From assembly GCF_009208735.1 (NCBI RefSeq), contig NZ_WFLJ01000021.1:56918-120917 (forward strand): a stretch of DNA of 64,000 bases. The letters run 5' to 3'. Each line of letters opens with the position of its first letter. The stretch's first letter is position 1. Below are positions 35,648 to 44,502 of the stretch, piece by piece. The position numbers were made by a program, and so were the translations under genes. The DNA comes from Janthinobacterium rivuli (lineage in GTDB: Bacteria > Pseudomonadota > Gammaproteobacteria > Burkholderiales > Burkholderiaceae_D). The notes below the pieces were generated by a model. That model ran no database searches and had not been told where the DNA came from. It was given only the letters and a program-made list of their open reading frames with translations.

Positions 35648-36808
35648 ATGACTACCCTTCTTCAGCGTGACATTCAAACCTGGCGCGACATCGGCGGCCT
35701 GCACACGGCCGAGGAAATCGCCCACCAGCCAGCCATCTGGCGCGCGCTGGCCGGCATCTTGCGCAACGAGCAAGCCAGCCTGGCCGCTTTTCTGGGCGAC
35801 GCGCTGTCCGATCCCCGTCAACGCGTCATCCTGACGGGCGCCGGCAGCTCGGCCTATGTGGGCGAGATCGTCGTCGACACCCTGAATGCCGCCTGGCCCG
35901 CGCAAATCCGCGCCATCGCCACCACCACCCTGCTGACGCACCATGAGCTGTACCTGGAAGCGGATGCGCCCACCCTGCTCGTCTCGTTTGCCCGCAGCGG
36001 CGACAGCCCGGAAAGCCTGGCGGCCGTGGAGCTGCTGCGCCAGGTCGTGCCCGGCGCGCGCTTCCTGAACATCACCTGCAACGCGGACGGCAAGCTGGCG
36101 CGCCAGGGCGCCAATGACAGCAACACGTACAACCTGCTGATGCCGGAAGGCAGCTGCGACCGCGGCTTCGCCATGACCAGCAGCTTTAGCAGCATGCTGC
36201 TGGCGGCCCTGTCGGTGCTGGGCAAGGACACGGATTTCACGCGCCTCGACACGCTGGCGCAGCTGGGCGAGCAAGCCCTGCGCGACTGGTCGGCCCCCGT
36301 GGCGGACCTGGGATCGACACCCGTGCAGCGCGTCGTCTACCTGGGCAGCGGCCCGCTGGAAGCGCTGGCCAAGGAAGCGGCATTAAAGATCCTGGAATTG
36401 ACGGGCGGCCGCGTGATGGCGATGGCGAATACGCCACTGGGCTTCCGCCACGGCCCGAAATCGGCCGTCACCACGGAGTCGCTGGTGATCCTGCTGCGCA
36501 GCAGCAAGCCATTGGCACGCCAGTACGAGGACGATTTGCTGAAAGAGCTGCAGCGCGACAGCGTGGCGCAGCGCTGCCTGACGGTGGGCATCGGCGGCGA
36601 CTTATCTGCCAACTTATCTGCCAACTTGGCGGCCGACGTACCGGCCTGGCCGGACGCCTGGCTCGCGCCCCTGTGGCTGCTGATGGCGCAGCAATATGCG
36701 CTGCACCAGTCCGCGCTGCTGCAACTGCGCCCCGACAATCCATTCGCCGGCGGCATCGTCAACCGTGTCGTGCAGGGCGTCACCATCTATGGCCATGACC
36801 AATTCTAA
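35648..36808 (+). CDS. agaS: AgaS galactosamine-6-phosphate deaminase/isomerase
   Basis: A 386-aa SIS-fold enzyme that converts galactosamine-6-phosphate to tagatose-6-phosphate and ammonia. It has two SIS domains (about 40-190 and 220-365) with TGAGSSAYVG, SFARSGDSPESLAAVELL, DRGFAMTSS, YLGSGPLEALAKEAALK and GFRHGPKS. These match E. coli AgaS closely and differ from GlcN-6-P deaminase NagB and from GlmS-like NagB-II. This is the best single marker that the locus is for GalNAc rather than GlcNAc. No clear Shine-Dalgarno precedes the ATG. It overlaps the kinase start by 14 bases. Confidence 0.93.
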   Translation: MTTLLQRDIQTWRDIGGLHTAEEIAHQPAIWRALAGILRNEQASLAAFLGDALSDPRQRVILTGAGSSAYVGEIVVDTLNAAWPAQIRAIATTTLLTHHELYLEADAPTLLVSFARSGDSPESLAAVELLRQVVPGARFLNITCNADGKLARQGANDSNTYNLLMPEGSCDRGFAMTSSFSSMLLAALSVLGKDTDFTRLDTLAQLGEQALRDWSAPVADLGSTPVQRVVYLGSGPLEALAKEAALKILELTGGRVMAMANTPLGFRHGPKSAVTTESLVILLRSSKPLARQYEDDLLKELQRDSVAQRCLTVGIGGDLSANLSANLAADVPAWPDAWLAPLWLLMAQQYALHQSALLQLRPDNPFAGGIVNRVVQGVTIYGHDQF

Positions 36809-37748
36809 TCACATCGCCGGCTACCACGGCATCGACATCGGCGGCAGCAAGATGGAGCTGGTCGCCTTTGCCGACCGCGACGGCGCGCTGGCCGAGGTGT
36901 TCCGCGAGCGTGTGGTCACGCCGGGCGACGATTTTGCCGCCTTCGTGCAAGCCGTCGTCGACCTGGTGGCGCGCGGCGACGCCGCCCTCGGCACGACGGC
37001 GCCCGTCGGCATCGGCTTGCCCGGCGTGATCGACAGCGCCAGCGGCCGGCAACTGAGCTCCAACGTGCCGGCCCTGAACGGCCGCCTGGTGGCGCAAACG
37101 CTGCAGCAAGCCTTGCAGCGCCCTGTCGCCATCGGCAACGATTGCCAGTGTTTCGCCCTGTCGGAAGCGCAGGGCGGCGCGGCCGACAATGCCGCCAGCA
37201 TGTTCGGCGCCATCCTCGGCACGGGCGCCGGCGGCGGCTATTGCGTGGGCGGCCAGCTGCTGCGCGGCTTCAACGGCGTGGCCGGCGAATGGGGCCACTG
37301 GAGCCTGCCCGCCACCCTGCTGGCGCAGCACGGCTTGATGGACTACGCCTGCCCGTGCGGCAAGGCGGGCTGCCTGGAACGCTATGTCTCCGGCCCCGCC
37401 ATGAGCAAGCTGCACGCGCATTTCGGCGGCGACGGCGCCGAGCCGCTTGCCATCGTGGCGCGCGCCAACATGGGCGACGCCGTGGCCGAACGCACGGTGG
37501 CCGTGCACCTCGACTTGCTGGGCCACGCGCTGGCCGGCCTGGTGCTGGCCTACGACCCGCACGTCATCGTGCTCGGCGGCGGCCTGTCCAAGCTGCCGCA
37601 CCTGTACGACAAGCTGCCGGCCGCGGTGAAACGCCATCTGTTCCCCGGCGTGCACGTGCCGCCCATCCTGCCGCCCCGCTTTGGCGATGCCGGCGGCGCG
37701 CGCGGCGCGGCCCTTTTGATACGACAACATACAAAGGCGTCAACATGA
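36795..37748 (+). CDS. ROK family kinase, probable N-acetylgalactosamine kinase
   Basis: A 317-aa sugar kinase. It has the ATP-binding start GIDIGGSKMELVAF (about 12-25), an IGNDCQCFAL segment with the catalytic Asp, GTGAGGGYCVGGQL and the zinc motif CPCGKAGCLERYVSGPA. ROK kinases include GlcNAc kinase NagK and glucokinase. Position between agaS and kbaZ implies it phosphorylates GalNAc at C6 after non-PTS uptake, as AgaK does in Shewanella. The start at 36795 (MTNSNH) lies inside the end of agaS, and the stop overlaps the kbaZ ATG (ATGA). Substrate preference is inference. Confidence 0.88.
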   Translation: MTNSNHIAGYHGIDIGGSKMELVAFADRDGALAEVFRERVVTPGDDFAAFVQAVVDLVARGDAALGTTAPVGIGLPGVIDSASGRQLSSNVPALNGRLVAQTLQQALQRPVAIGNDCQCFALSEAQGGAADNAASMFGAILGTGAGGGYCVGGQLLRGFNGVAGEWGHWSLPATLLAQHGLMDYACPCGKAGCLERYVSGPAMSKLHAHFGGDGAEPLAIVARANMGDAVAERTVAVHLDLLGHALAGLVLAYDPHVIVLGGGLSKLPHLYDKLPAAVKRHLFPGVHVPPILPPRFGDAGGARGAALLIRQHTKAST

Positions 37749-39091
37749 TGAAGCAAGCGGAAAACCCGACTTTTACTCTGTCCCCGATCCAGCAAGTGAT
37801 CAAGGCGCACCGCCGCGGCGAGCGCGTGGGACTGTACGCCGTCTGCTGCAGCCACCCAAGCGTGCTGCGCGCCGCCATGCGCGTGGCCAGCGAGTACGAC
37901 ACCGTGCTGCTGGTCGAGGCGACGTCGAACCAGGTCGACCAGTTCGGCGGCTACACGGGCATGACACCAAACGTTTTCCGCGACACCATGCTGGCCCTGG
38001 CCCGCGAACAGGGTTTCCCCGCCAGCCGCCTGGTGCTGGGCGGCGACCATCTGGGTCCGAACGCCTGGCAGCACCTCGATGCGGCCACCGCCATGAACCA
38101 CGCCGAGACCCTGATCGCCGCCTATGCGTCGGCCGGTTTCCATAAGATCCACCTCGATTGCAGCATGCGCTGCGTGGACGATCCCTTGCAGCTCGACGAT
38201 GAAACCGTGGCCGCCCGTTCGGCGCGCCTGTGCATCGTCGCCGAGGAAGCGGCGGCCGCCGCCGGCTTCGCGCCGCCCGTCTACGTGATCGGCACGGAAG
38301 TGCCGATTCCCGGCGGCGAAGCGTCCTTGGCGCAGGCCGGCGCCGTCACCAGCCCGCAAGCGGCGCGCCGCACCCTCGACGTGCATTGCCGCGCCTTCCT
38401 CGACAACGGCCTGCACGACGCCTGGCGCCGCGTGATCGCCATGGTGGTGCAGCCGGGCGTCGATTTCGACCAGAGCAGCATCCAGCATTACGACGCCGAT
38501 GCCGCCGCCGAGCTGTCGGCCTTTGTTGCCGAGCAGCCCGGCCTCGTGTTCGAAGCCCATTCGACCGACTACCAGCGCGAATCGGCCCTGCACGCCATGG
38601 TGCGCGACCATTTCGCCATCCTGAAAGTGGGCCCGGCCGCCACCTTCGCCCTGCGCGAGGCGCTGTTCGCCCTGTGCCAGATCGAGGAAGAGCTGCTGCC
38701 GGCGCACGCCACCTCGCAGCTGATGCAGGTGCTCGACGACGTGATGGTGGCCAAGCCGAAGAACTGGATCAAGCATTACCTGGGCACGCCGGACGAGCAG
38801 CGCCTGATGCGCCGCTACGGCTTGAGCGACCGTTGCCGCTATTACTGGGGCGAGCCGGAAGTGGCGGCCGCCGTCGCCAAGCTGCTGGCCAACCTGGACG
38901 GCGTGGCCATTCCGCTGCCGCTGTTGAGCCAGCATTTGCCGGAACAGTACCTGGCCGTGGTGCAGGGCAGCCTGCCAGCGCAGGCGCCGGCCTTGATCGA
39001 GCACAAGATCGGCAGCTTGCTGGCGCAATATGCGCGCGCCTGCAACCGCAATGCGGCGGTGGCCGTCATTGCCGAAGCGGCAATCTGTTAA
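37745..39091 (+). CDS. kbaZ: KbaZ/GatZ family protein (tagatose-bisphosphate aldolase non-catalytic subunit type)
   Basis: A 448-aa TIM-barrel protein of the GatZ/KbaZ family: GERVGLYAVCCSHPSVLRAA, VEATSNQVDQFGGYTGMTP, LVLGGDHLGPNAWQ, KIHLDCSMRC, VIGTEVPIPGGE and HSTDYQRESAL. In E. coli such proteins stabilise the catalytic subunit KbaY or GatY, but neither that subunit nor tagatose-6-phosphate kinase is encoded here. Some solitary family members are reported as D-tagatose-6-phosphate 4-epimerases giving fructose-6-phosphate. That activity would complete the pathway here. It shares ATGA with the kinase gene. Confidence 0.88.
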   Translation: MMKQAENPTFTLSPIQQVIKAHRRGERVGLYAVCCSHPSVLRAAMRVASEYDTVLLVEATSNQVDQFGGYTGMTPNVFRDTMLALAREQGFPASRLVLGGDHLGPNAWQHLDAATAMNHAETLIAAYASAGFHKIHLDCSMRCVDDPLQLDDETVAARSARLCIVAEEAAAAAGFAPPVYVIGTEVPIPGGEASLAQAGAVTSPQAARRTLDVHCRAFLDNGLHDAWRRVIAMVVQPGVDFDQSSIQHYDADAAAELSAFVAEQPGLVFEAHSTDYQRESALHAMVRDHFAILKVGPAATFALREALFALCQIEEELLPAHATSQLMQVLDDVMVAKPKNWIKHYLGTPDEQRLMRRYGLSDRCRYYWGEPEVAAAVAKLLANLDGVAIPLPLLSQHLPEQYLAVVQGSLPAQAPALIEHKIGSLLAQYARACNRNAAVAVIAEAAIC

Positions 39092-39126
39092 GCTCGGTAT
39101 TTTCATTTTTTACTGAGCCCGCCACC

Positions 39127-39894
39127 ATGCGAAATACCAGCCAACGCCGTGAATCCATCCTCCAAATGCTTGCCCAGCAGGGCTCGGTGCAAGTGACCGA
39201 TCTGGTGGAAAAGCTCGGCGTGTCCGCGGTCACCATCCGCAGCGACTTGAATGCGCTGGAAGCGCAAGGCATGGCCACGCGCAGCCACGGCGGCGCGACC
39301 CTGACGCGCACGCCGCCGCCCGAGCACACGATACGCCAGAAGGACGCCATCAACCACGAGCAGAAGGAACGCATCGGCGCCTATGCGGCGCGGCTGGTGG
39401 AACCGGGCGACAACATCATCATCGACTCGGGCACCACCACCATCTCGCTGGCGCGCCATCTGCGCGACGCCACCGGCGTGACGGTGGCGACGAATGGCTT
39501 GAACATCGCGTGGGAACTGGCCGACGCGCCCGGCGTGGACCTGATCCTGACGGGCGGCCTGCTGCGCAAGCAATCGCTGTCCATCCAGGGCAGCCAGGCC
39601 GAGACCTGTTTGCAGGCGTACAGCTTCGACAAGCTGTTCCTGGGCGTGGACGGCTTCGACCTGCAGTTCGGCGTCACCACCCACCACGAAGCGGAAGCAA
39701 GCCTGAACCACAAGATGGTGGAACGGGCCAAGAAAATCATCGTCCTCACGGACGCCTCGAAGTTCGGCCGCGTCAGCCTGCACCGCATCGTGCAGCTGGA
39801 CCGCGTCGATACCGTCATCACCGATGCCAGCATCAGCCAGGAGTACCGCGAAGGGCTGCAAAAGCTGGGCATCGAACTTTTTATAGCGGAATAA
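39127..39894 (+). CDS. agaR: DeoR family regulator AgaR
   Basis: A 255-aa repressor. The N-terminal winged helix-turn-helix is QRRESILQMLAQQGSVQVTD followed by VSAVTIRSDLNALEAQGMA. The C-terminal sugar-phosphate sensor domain has DSGTTTISLARHL, LILTGGLLRKQS, KLFLGVDGFDL and GVTTHHEAEASLNHKM. These follow E. coli AgaR closely. It probably represses agaS, GH31 and receptor promoters and is released by a GalNAc-derived phosphosugar. A weak 8-bp stem with a T-rich loop (39092-39118) lies before its start. Confidence 0.9.
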   Translation: MRNTSQRRESILQMLAQQGSVQVTDLVEKLGVSAVTIRSDLNALEAQGMATRSHGGATLTRTPPPEHTIRQKDAINHEQKERIGAYAARLVEPGDNIIIDSGTTTISLARHLRDATGVTVATNGLNIAWELADAPGVDLILTGGLLRKQSLSIQGSQAETCLQAYSFDKLFLGVDGFDLQFGVTTHHEAEASLNHKMVERAKKIIVLTDASKFGRVSLHRIVQLDRVDTVITDASISQEYREGLQKLGIELFIAE

Positions 39895-39897
39895 CAC

Positions 39898-40992
39898 ATG
39901 CTGAGCGGCAGAATCCTTACCCCATCTGGCTGGATCACGGGCACCATCACCTTTGACCAGCGCATCGTCCAGATACAAGAAGACCCTGCCGCCGACAGCG
40001 CGCTGACCATCCTGCCCGGCTTCATCGACCTGCACGTGCACGGCGCGGCCGGCGTCGACATCATGGAAGGCGGAGACGCGGGCGCCACCGTGGCGCAAGT
40101 GCATGCGCGCCACGGCACCACGGCCCTGCTGGGCACCACCCTGACGGCCAAGGAACCGTCGATCCTGCGCGCCCTGCAAGGCCTGGCCGGCGTCATCGCC
40201 GAGCGCCCGACCAACGGCGCGCGCATGCTGGGCGTGCACCTGGAAGGCCCGTTCCTGAATCTGCACCGCCTGGGCGCGCAGCCGCCCGACGTCGTGCAGG
40301 CCAGCCTGGCGCTGGTGCAGCGCTTCCACGCCATCGCCACCATCAAGGTGCTGACCATGGCGCCGGAAATCCCCGGCCACCTGGAACTGATCCCGCAACT
40401 GGCGGCCATGGGCATCCGCGTGCAGATCGGCCACAGCGCCGGCACGTATGACGAAGGCGTGGCGGCGCTGCAGGCCGGCGTCTCCGGCTTTACCCACCTG
40501 TACAACGGCATGACGGGCATGACGCATTACGACCCGGGCATGGTGGGCGCCGCGCTGGCGCACGCCGAATACGCGGAAATCATCCCCGACCTGCAGCACG
40601 TGGCCAAGGGCGCCCTGCGCGCGGCCCTGCGCGCCATCCCGCGCCTGTACGGCGTGACGGACGCCACCTCGGCCACCGGCATGCCCGATGGCGAATACGG
40701 CCTGGGCACGCAGCGCGTCTACAAATGCCTGGGCTGCGTGCGCCTGGCCACGGGTTCCCTGGCCGGCAGCGTGCTGACCATGGACCAGGCCCTGCGCAAT
40801 TTCGTCGACCTGGGCCTGGACCTGGCCGACGCCTCGAACCGCTTGTCGCTGTACCCGGCCGACTACCTGGGCGAATCCGAACGGGGCCGCCTGGCGCCCG
40901 GCGCCTGGGCCGACATCGTCGTCCTCGATCCCACATTGCAGCCAGTGTCCGTCTTCGTCGAAGGCGCGGCCATCGATCTTTCCACCCGCTAG
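39898..40992 (+). CDS. nagA: N-acetylgalactosamine-6-phosphate deacetylase
   Basis: A 364-aa amidohydrolase of the NagA/AgaA family that removes acetate from GalNAc-6-P or GlcNAc-6-P. The visible metal and active-site motifs are FIDLHVHGAAG, HLEGPFLN, IGHSAGTYDEG, FTHLYNGMTGM and the catalytic Asp in VTDATSATGMPDG. It begins four bases after the agaR stop. Within this operon GalNAc-6-P is the expected substrate, as with AgaA. Sequence alone does not separate the two substrates. Confidence 0.9.
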   Translation: MLSGRILTPSGWITGTITFDQRIVQIQEDPAADSALTILPGFIDLHVHGAAGVDIMEGGDAGATVAQVHARHGTTALLGTTLTAKEPSILRALQGLAGVIAERPTNGARMLGVHLEGPFLNLHRLGAQPPDVVQASLALVQRFHAIATIKVLTMAPEIPGHLELIPQLAAMGIRVQIGHSAGTYDEGVAALQAGVSGFTHLYNGMTGMTHYDPGMVGAALAHAEYAEIIPDLQHVAKGALRAALRAIPRLYGVTDATSATGMPDGEYGLGTQRVYKCLGCVRLATGSLAGSVLTMDQALRNFVDLGLDLADASNRLSLYPADYLGESERGRLAPGAWADIVVLDPTLQPVSVFVEGAAIDLSTR

Positions 40993-41042
40993 ATTCCGTC
41001 TCTAGACCCAGCCCCCAACCTCAACCCCGTCCCGGAGTTTTC

Positions 41043-42836
41043 ATGCACGACACGTCACACAAGGCCCCCGTGTGGGCCATGCGCTACCTGCTATTTATTG
41101 CCGGCATGGGGGGATTGCTGTACGGCATAGACATCGGCATCATCGCCGGCGCCCTGCCCTACCTGGAATCGACGGCCTCCGTGGCCTGGAAACTGACGGC
41201 CCAGCAGCTGAGCTTTATCGTCGCCGCCGTGCTCTTGGGTTCAGTCCTCTCGTCGCTGTTCGCCGGCGCCCTGGCCGATCTGCTGGGCCGGCGCTGGGTG
41301 ATGTTCCTGGCCGGCGCCCTGTTCAGCGCCAGCATCCCGCTGATCGCCCTGGCCGACGGCTACATGCCGCTGCTGCTGGGCCGTCTGCTGCAAGGCATCA
41401 GCGGCGGCTTGATCGGCGTCGTCGTGCCCCTGTACCTGGCCGAATGCCTGCCCGCGCAACAGCGCGGACGGGGCGCCGCCCTGTTCCAGCTGCTGCTGAC
41501 CATCGGCCTGGTGGCGGCCGCCCTGATCGGCCTGCTGCAGGCGCAGACGGTGGAAACGGCCACGCAGGCGGCGCAAGCCTTGCCGGAAGCGGGCCGCATC
41601 GCCGCCATTTTTACCGCCAAGGACCACGCCTGGCGCAGCATCTTCTGGGTCTGTCTGACACCCGGCCTGGTGTTTACCATCGGCGCCCTGCTGCTGGCCG
41701 AATCGCCGCGCTGGCTGGCGCAACGGGGCCGCATCGAGCAGGCGCGCCAGTCGCTGCTGCGCACGCGCCTGCCCGCCGCCGCCGAGCTGGAGCTGCGCGA
41801 CATGCTCGATACGCCGGAAAATGTGGCCAAGGCCAGCGGCAATGCCAGGGCCAGGGATCCGCTGCTGAGCCGCCGCTACGTGCTGCCCTTCCTGCTGGCC
41901 TGCCTGATCCTCGCCTGCACGCAGGCGACGGGCATCAATTCCATCCTCGCCTATGTCGTCAATATCTTGAACCAGGCGGGTCTGTCGGGCGCCTCGGCCA
42001 ACATGGCGGACGTGTTATTGAAGGTGCTGAACGCCGTGATGACGGTGGTGGCCGTGCTGCTGGTGGACCGCAAGGGCCGCAAGTTCCTGCTGATGCTGGG
42101 CACGGGCGGCATCGTCGTCTCGCTGCTGGCGGCCGGCCTGCTGTTCCGCGGCGCCGAGGCGCACCTGGCCGACGTGCGCCCCGCCATCGCGGCGCAAGTG
42201 CAGGACGATGGCCTGGCCGTGCGCCTCGATGCGGCCACCTTGACGGCACTGGGCGCGGCCGCCGACGGCACGCCGCAGCAGCTGACCATCGCCTACGCCT
42301 ACGGCCCGTTCACCAACGTGAAAAGTCTGCGCAGCGACGACCCCGTGCTGCGCCAGGTGTCGATCGCCCGTGCCGATGCCGTGCAGGCCGACAGCGTGAT
42401 CGGCGTCTTCTTCCGCAAGCTGCACCTGAACCCGTTCGCCGACCCGGCCGCCGGGCGCGAGGCGCCGCTGCGCATCGAGAAGGCCAGCCTGGGCCCCGTG
42501 CCCTCGTCCACGCATGGCTGGCTGGTGGCGATCGCCATCTGCGTGTTCGTTTCCAGCTTCGCCGTGGGACCGGGCGTGTGCGTGTGGCTGGCCCTGTCCG
42601 AACTGATGCCGACCCGCATCCGCTCGAACGGCATGAGCATCGCGCTGCTGGTCAACCAGTTCGTCTCGACGGTGATCGCCGCCATCTTCCTGCCGACCGT
42701 GGGCTTGCACGGTTATTCGACCCTGTTCTTCTTCGGCGCCGGCTGCACCGTGCTGTACTTCCTGGCGGCCGCGTTCTTGCTCCCGGAAACCAAGGGCAAG
42801 ACGCTGGAAGAGATCGAGGCACACTTTTCAAAGTAA
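41043..42836 (+). CDS. Sugar porter family MFS permease, probable GalNAc transporter
   Basis: A 597-aa inner-membrane protein with 12 predicted helices and sugar-porter signatures: GGLLYGIDIGIIAGALPYL, GRRWVMFL, RLLQGISGG, PLYLAECLPAQQRG, AESPRWLAQ and the terminal PETKGKTLEEIEAHF. Sugar porters are usually about 460-500 aa. The excess is a hydrophilic insert at about residues 370-488 between helices 9 and 10, which should face the periplasm. CCGGAG precedes the ATG. It is the last gene of the operon and would bring free GalNAc to the ROK kinase. Confidence 0.88.
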   Translation: MHDTSHKAPVWAMRYLLFIAGMGGLLYGIDIGIIAGALPYLESTASVAWKLTAQQLSFIVAAVLLGSVLSSLFAGALADLLGRRWVMFLAGALFSASIPLIALADGYMPLLLGRLLQGISGGLIGVVVPLYLAECLPAQQRGRGAALFQLLLTIGLVAAALIGLLQAQTVETATQAAQALPEAGRIAAIFTAKDHAWRSIFWVCLTPGLVFTIGALLLAESPRWLAQRGRIEQARQSLLRTRLPAAAELELRDMLDTPENVAKASGNARARDPLLSRRYVLPFLLACLILACTQATGINSILAYVVNILNQAGLSGASANMADVLLKVLNAVMTVVAVLLVDRKGRKFLLMLGTGGIVVSLLAAGLLFRGAEAHLADVRPAIAAQVQDDGLAVRLDAATLTALGAAADGTPQQLTIAYAYGPFTNVKSLRSDDPVLRQVSIARADAVQADSVIGVFFRKLHLNPFADPAAGREAPLRIEKASLGPVPSSTHGWLVAIAICVFVSSFAVGPGVCVWLALSELMPTRIRSNGMSIALLVNQFVSTVIAAIFLPTVGLHGYSTLFFFGAGCTVLYFLAAAFLLPETKGKTLEEIEAHFSK

Positions 42837-42868
42837 GCCGCAGTAACCATTTGTAGCAGTCTCCTTTT

Positions 42869-42899
42869 CAGCCCCGGCCACTTCCGGGGCTGTTTTTTT
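42869..42899 (+). terminator. Rho-independent terminator of the aga operon
   Basis: A 9-bp perfect stem CAGCCCCGG/CCGGGGCTG with a 6-base loop is followed by seven T residues, 32 bases after the permease stop. Confidence 0.95.
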
Positions 42900-43045
42900 G
42901 CCTGCCGGTCAAGTTTACAGGGCTGGCGCGCACGCCACAGTACGGTTTTCCTTCAGGAATCACGGGCGCCTGGGCTAGAATCTGGCTGCGTCGTGCTACT
43001 CACGAGGCGGCAATGGCGCCATGACAAAAACCACCAGGAGACACA

Positions 43046-44443
43046 GTGAGCTTATTTAGAACCAAGAATTTGGATGACATGATCGCCCACAGCAAGAAGC
43101 CGGGAGGACTGGCCAAGGTGCTGGGCCCCTTCGACCTTGTCCTCATGGGTATCGGCGCCATCGTCGGCACGGGTATTTTCGTGCTCACCGGCACGGGTGC
43201 GCTGACGGCCGGCCCCGCCCTGTCGCTGTCGTTTGTCGTGGCGGCCGTCGCCTGCTGCTTCGCCGCCCTGTGCTACGCGGAATTCGCCTCCACCGTGCCG
43301 GTGGCCGGCTCCATCTACACCTACAGCTATGCGACTTTGGGCGAGCTGGCCGCCTGGATGATAGGCTGGGATTTGCTGCTCGAGTACGGCCTGGCCGCGG
43401 CCGCCGTCTCCGTCGGCTGGTCCGGCTACTTCCAGTCGCTGCTGTCGGGCTTTGGCATCGTGCTGCCCGTGGCCCTGACGGCCGCGCCGGGCGCCCTGCC
43501 AGGCGTGACCACCTTCATCAACCTGCCGGCCCTCGTCATCATGCTGGCCTTGACGGCCATGCTGGGCTGGGGCGTGCGCGAATCGGCGCGCCTGAACAAC
43601 ATCATGGTGGCCATCAAGGTGGGCGTGGTGCTGCTGTTCATCATCTTCGGCGCGCGCCACGTGCAGCCGGCCAACTGGCAGCCCTACATGCCGTTCGGCT
43701 ACCATGGCATGCTGAGCGCCGCCGCCCTCGTCTTCTTCGCCTTCATCGGCTTTGACGCCGTCACCTCGGCCGCCGAGGAAGTCAAGAAGCCGTCGCGCGA
43801 CCTGCCGATCGGGATCATCGGTTCGCTGGCCGTGTGCGCCGTGCTGTACGTGGTCGTCTCGGCCATCATGACGGGCATCGTGCCGTATCAAAAATTCCTC
43901 GGCGTCGACCATCCCGTCTCGCTGGCCCTGCAATATGCGGGCGAAAACTGGATCGCCGGCTTCGTCGACCTGGGCGCCATCCTCGGCATGACCACCGTGA
44001 TCCTCGTGATGGCCTTCGGCCAGACGCGCATCATCTTCGCCATGTCGCGCGACGGCTTGCTGCCCAAGCGCCTGTCGACCGTGCACCCGCGCTTCCACAC
44101 ACCGTTCTTCGCCACCTGGCTGGTCGGCATCGTGTTCGGCCTGATCGCCGCCGTGATCCCGCTCAACATCCTCGCCGAGCTGATCAACATTGGCACCCTG
44201 GCCGCCTTCACCATGGTCTCCGTCGCCGTGGTGGTGCTGCGCAAGCGCCGCCCCGACCTGCCGCGCGCCTTCCGCTGCCCCGGCGTGCCGTACGTGCCGG
44301 CGCTGGCCGTGATCCTGTGCGTGGGCCTGATGACCTTCCTCAGCTGGGTCACCTGGGTCGCCTTCACCATCTGGCTGGTGATCGGCCTGGTCATCTATTT
44401 CGGCTACGCGCGCCGCCGTTCGCTGCTGCACACGCCACAGTAA
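43046..44443 (+). CDS. APC family amino acid permease
   Basis: A 465-aa inner-membrane transporter with about 12 helices of the cationic amino acid transporter-like type. The signature GIGAIVGTGIFVLTG is in helix 1, YAEFASTVPVAGSIYTYSY in helix 3, and FFAFIGFDAVTSAAEEVKKP and LVMAFGQTRIIFAMSRDGLL lie further on. It starts with GTG at 43046, supported by AGGAG five bases upstream. No ATG fits the family start. It stands alone after the aga terminator, and the amino acid carried cannot be read from the sequence. Confidence 0.9.
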   Translation: MSLFRTKNLDDMIAHSKKPGGLAKVLGPFDLVLMGIGAIVGTGIFVLTGTGALTAGPALSLSFVVAAVACCFAALCYAEFASTVPVAGSIYTYSYATLGELAAWMIGWDLLLEYGLAAAAVSVGWSGYFQSLLSGFGIVLPVALTAAPGALPGVTTFINLPALVIMLALTAMLGWGVRESARLNNIMVAIKVGVVLLFIIFGARHVQPANWQPYMPFGYHGMLSAAALVFFAFIGFDAVTSAAEEVKKPSRDLPIGIIGSLAVCAVLYVVVSAIMTGIVPYQKFLGVDHPVSLALQYAGENWIAGFVDLGAILGMTTVILVMAFGQTRIIFAMSRDGLLPKRLSTVHPRFHTPFFATWLVGIVFGLIAAVIPLNILAELINIGTLAAFTMVSVAVVVLRKRRPDLPRAFRCPGVPYVPALAVILCVGLMTFLSWVTWVAFTIWLVIGLVIYFGYARRRSLLHTPQ

Positions 44444-44502
44444 TCCTTCCACTGCGCCATCGCAGTAAGATGGCGGTCTCGCAACCCTGCAGGCCGCCAT
44501 CC

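Noticed and set aside
39092..39118. A hairpin with T-rich loop between kbaZ and agaR as a terminator
   Set aside because: The stem is only 8 bp with a G-U pair and the Ts are in the loop, so it is not a convincing terminator.
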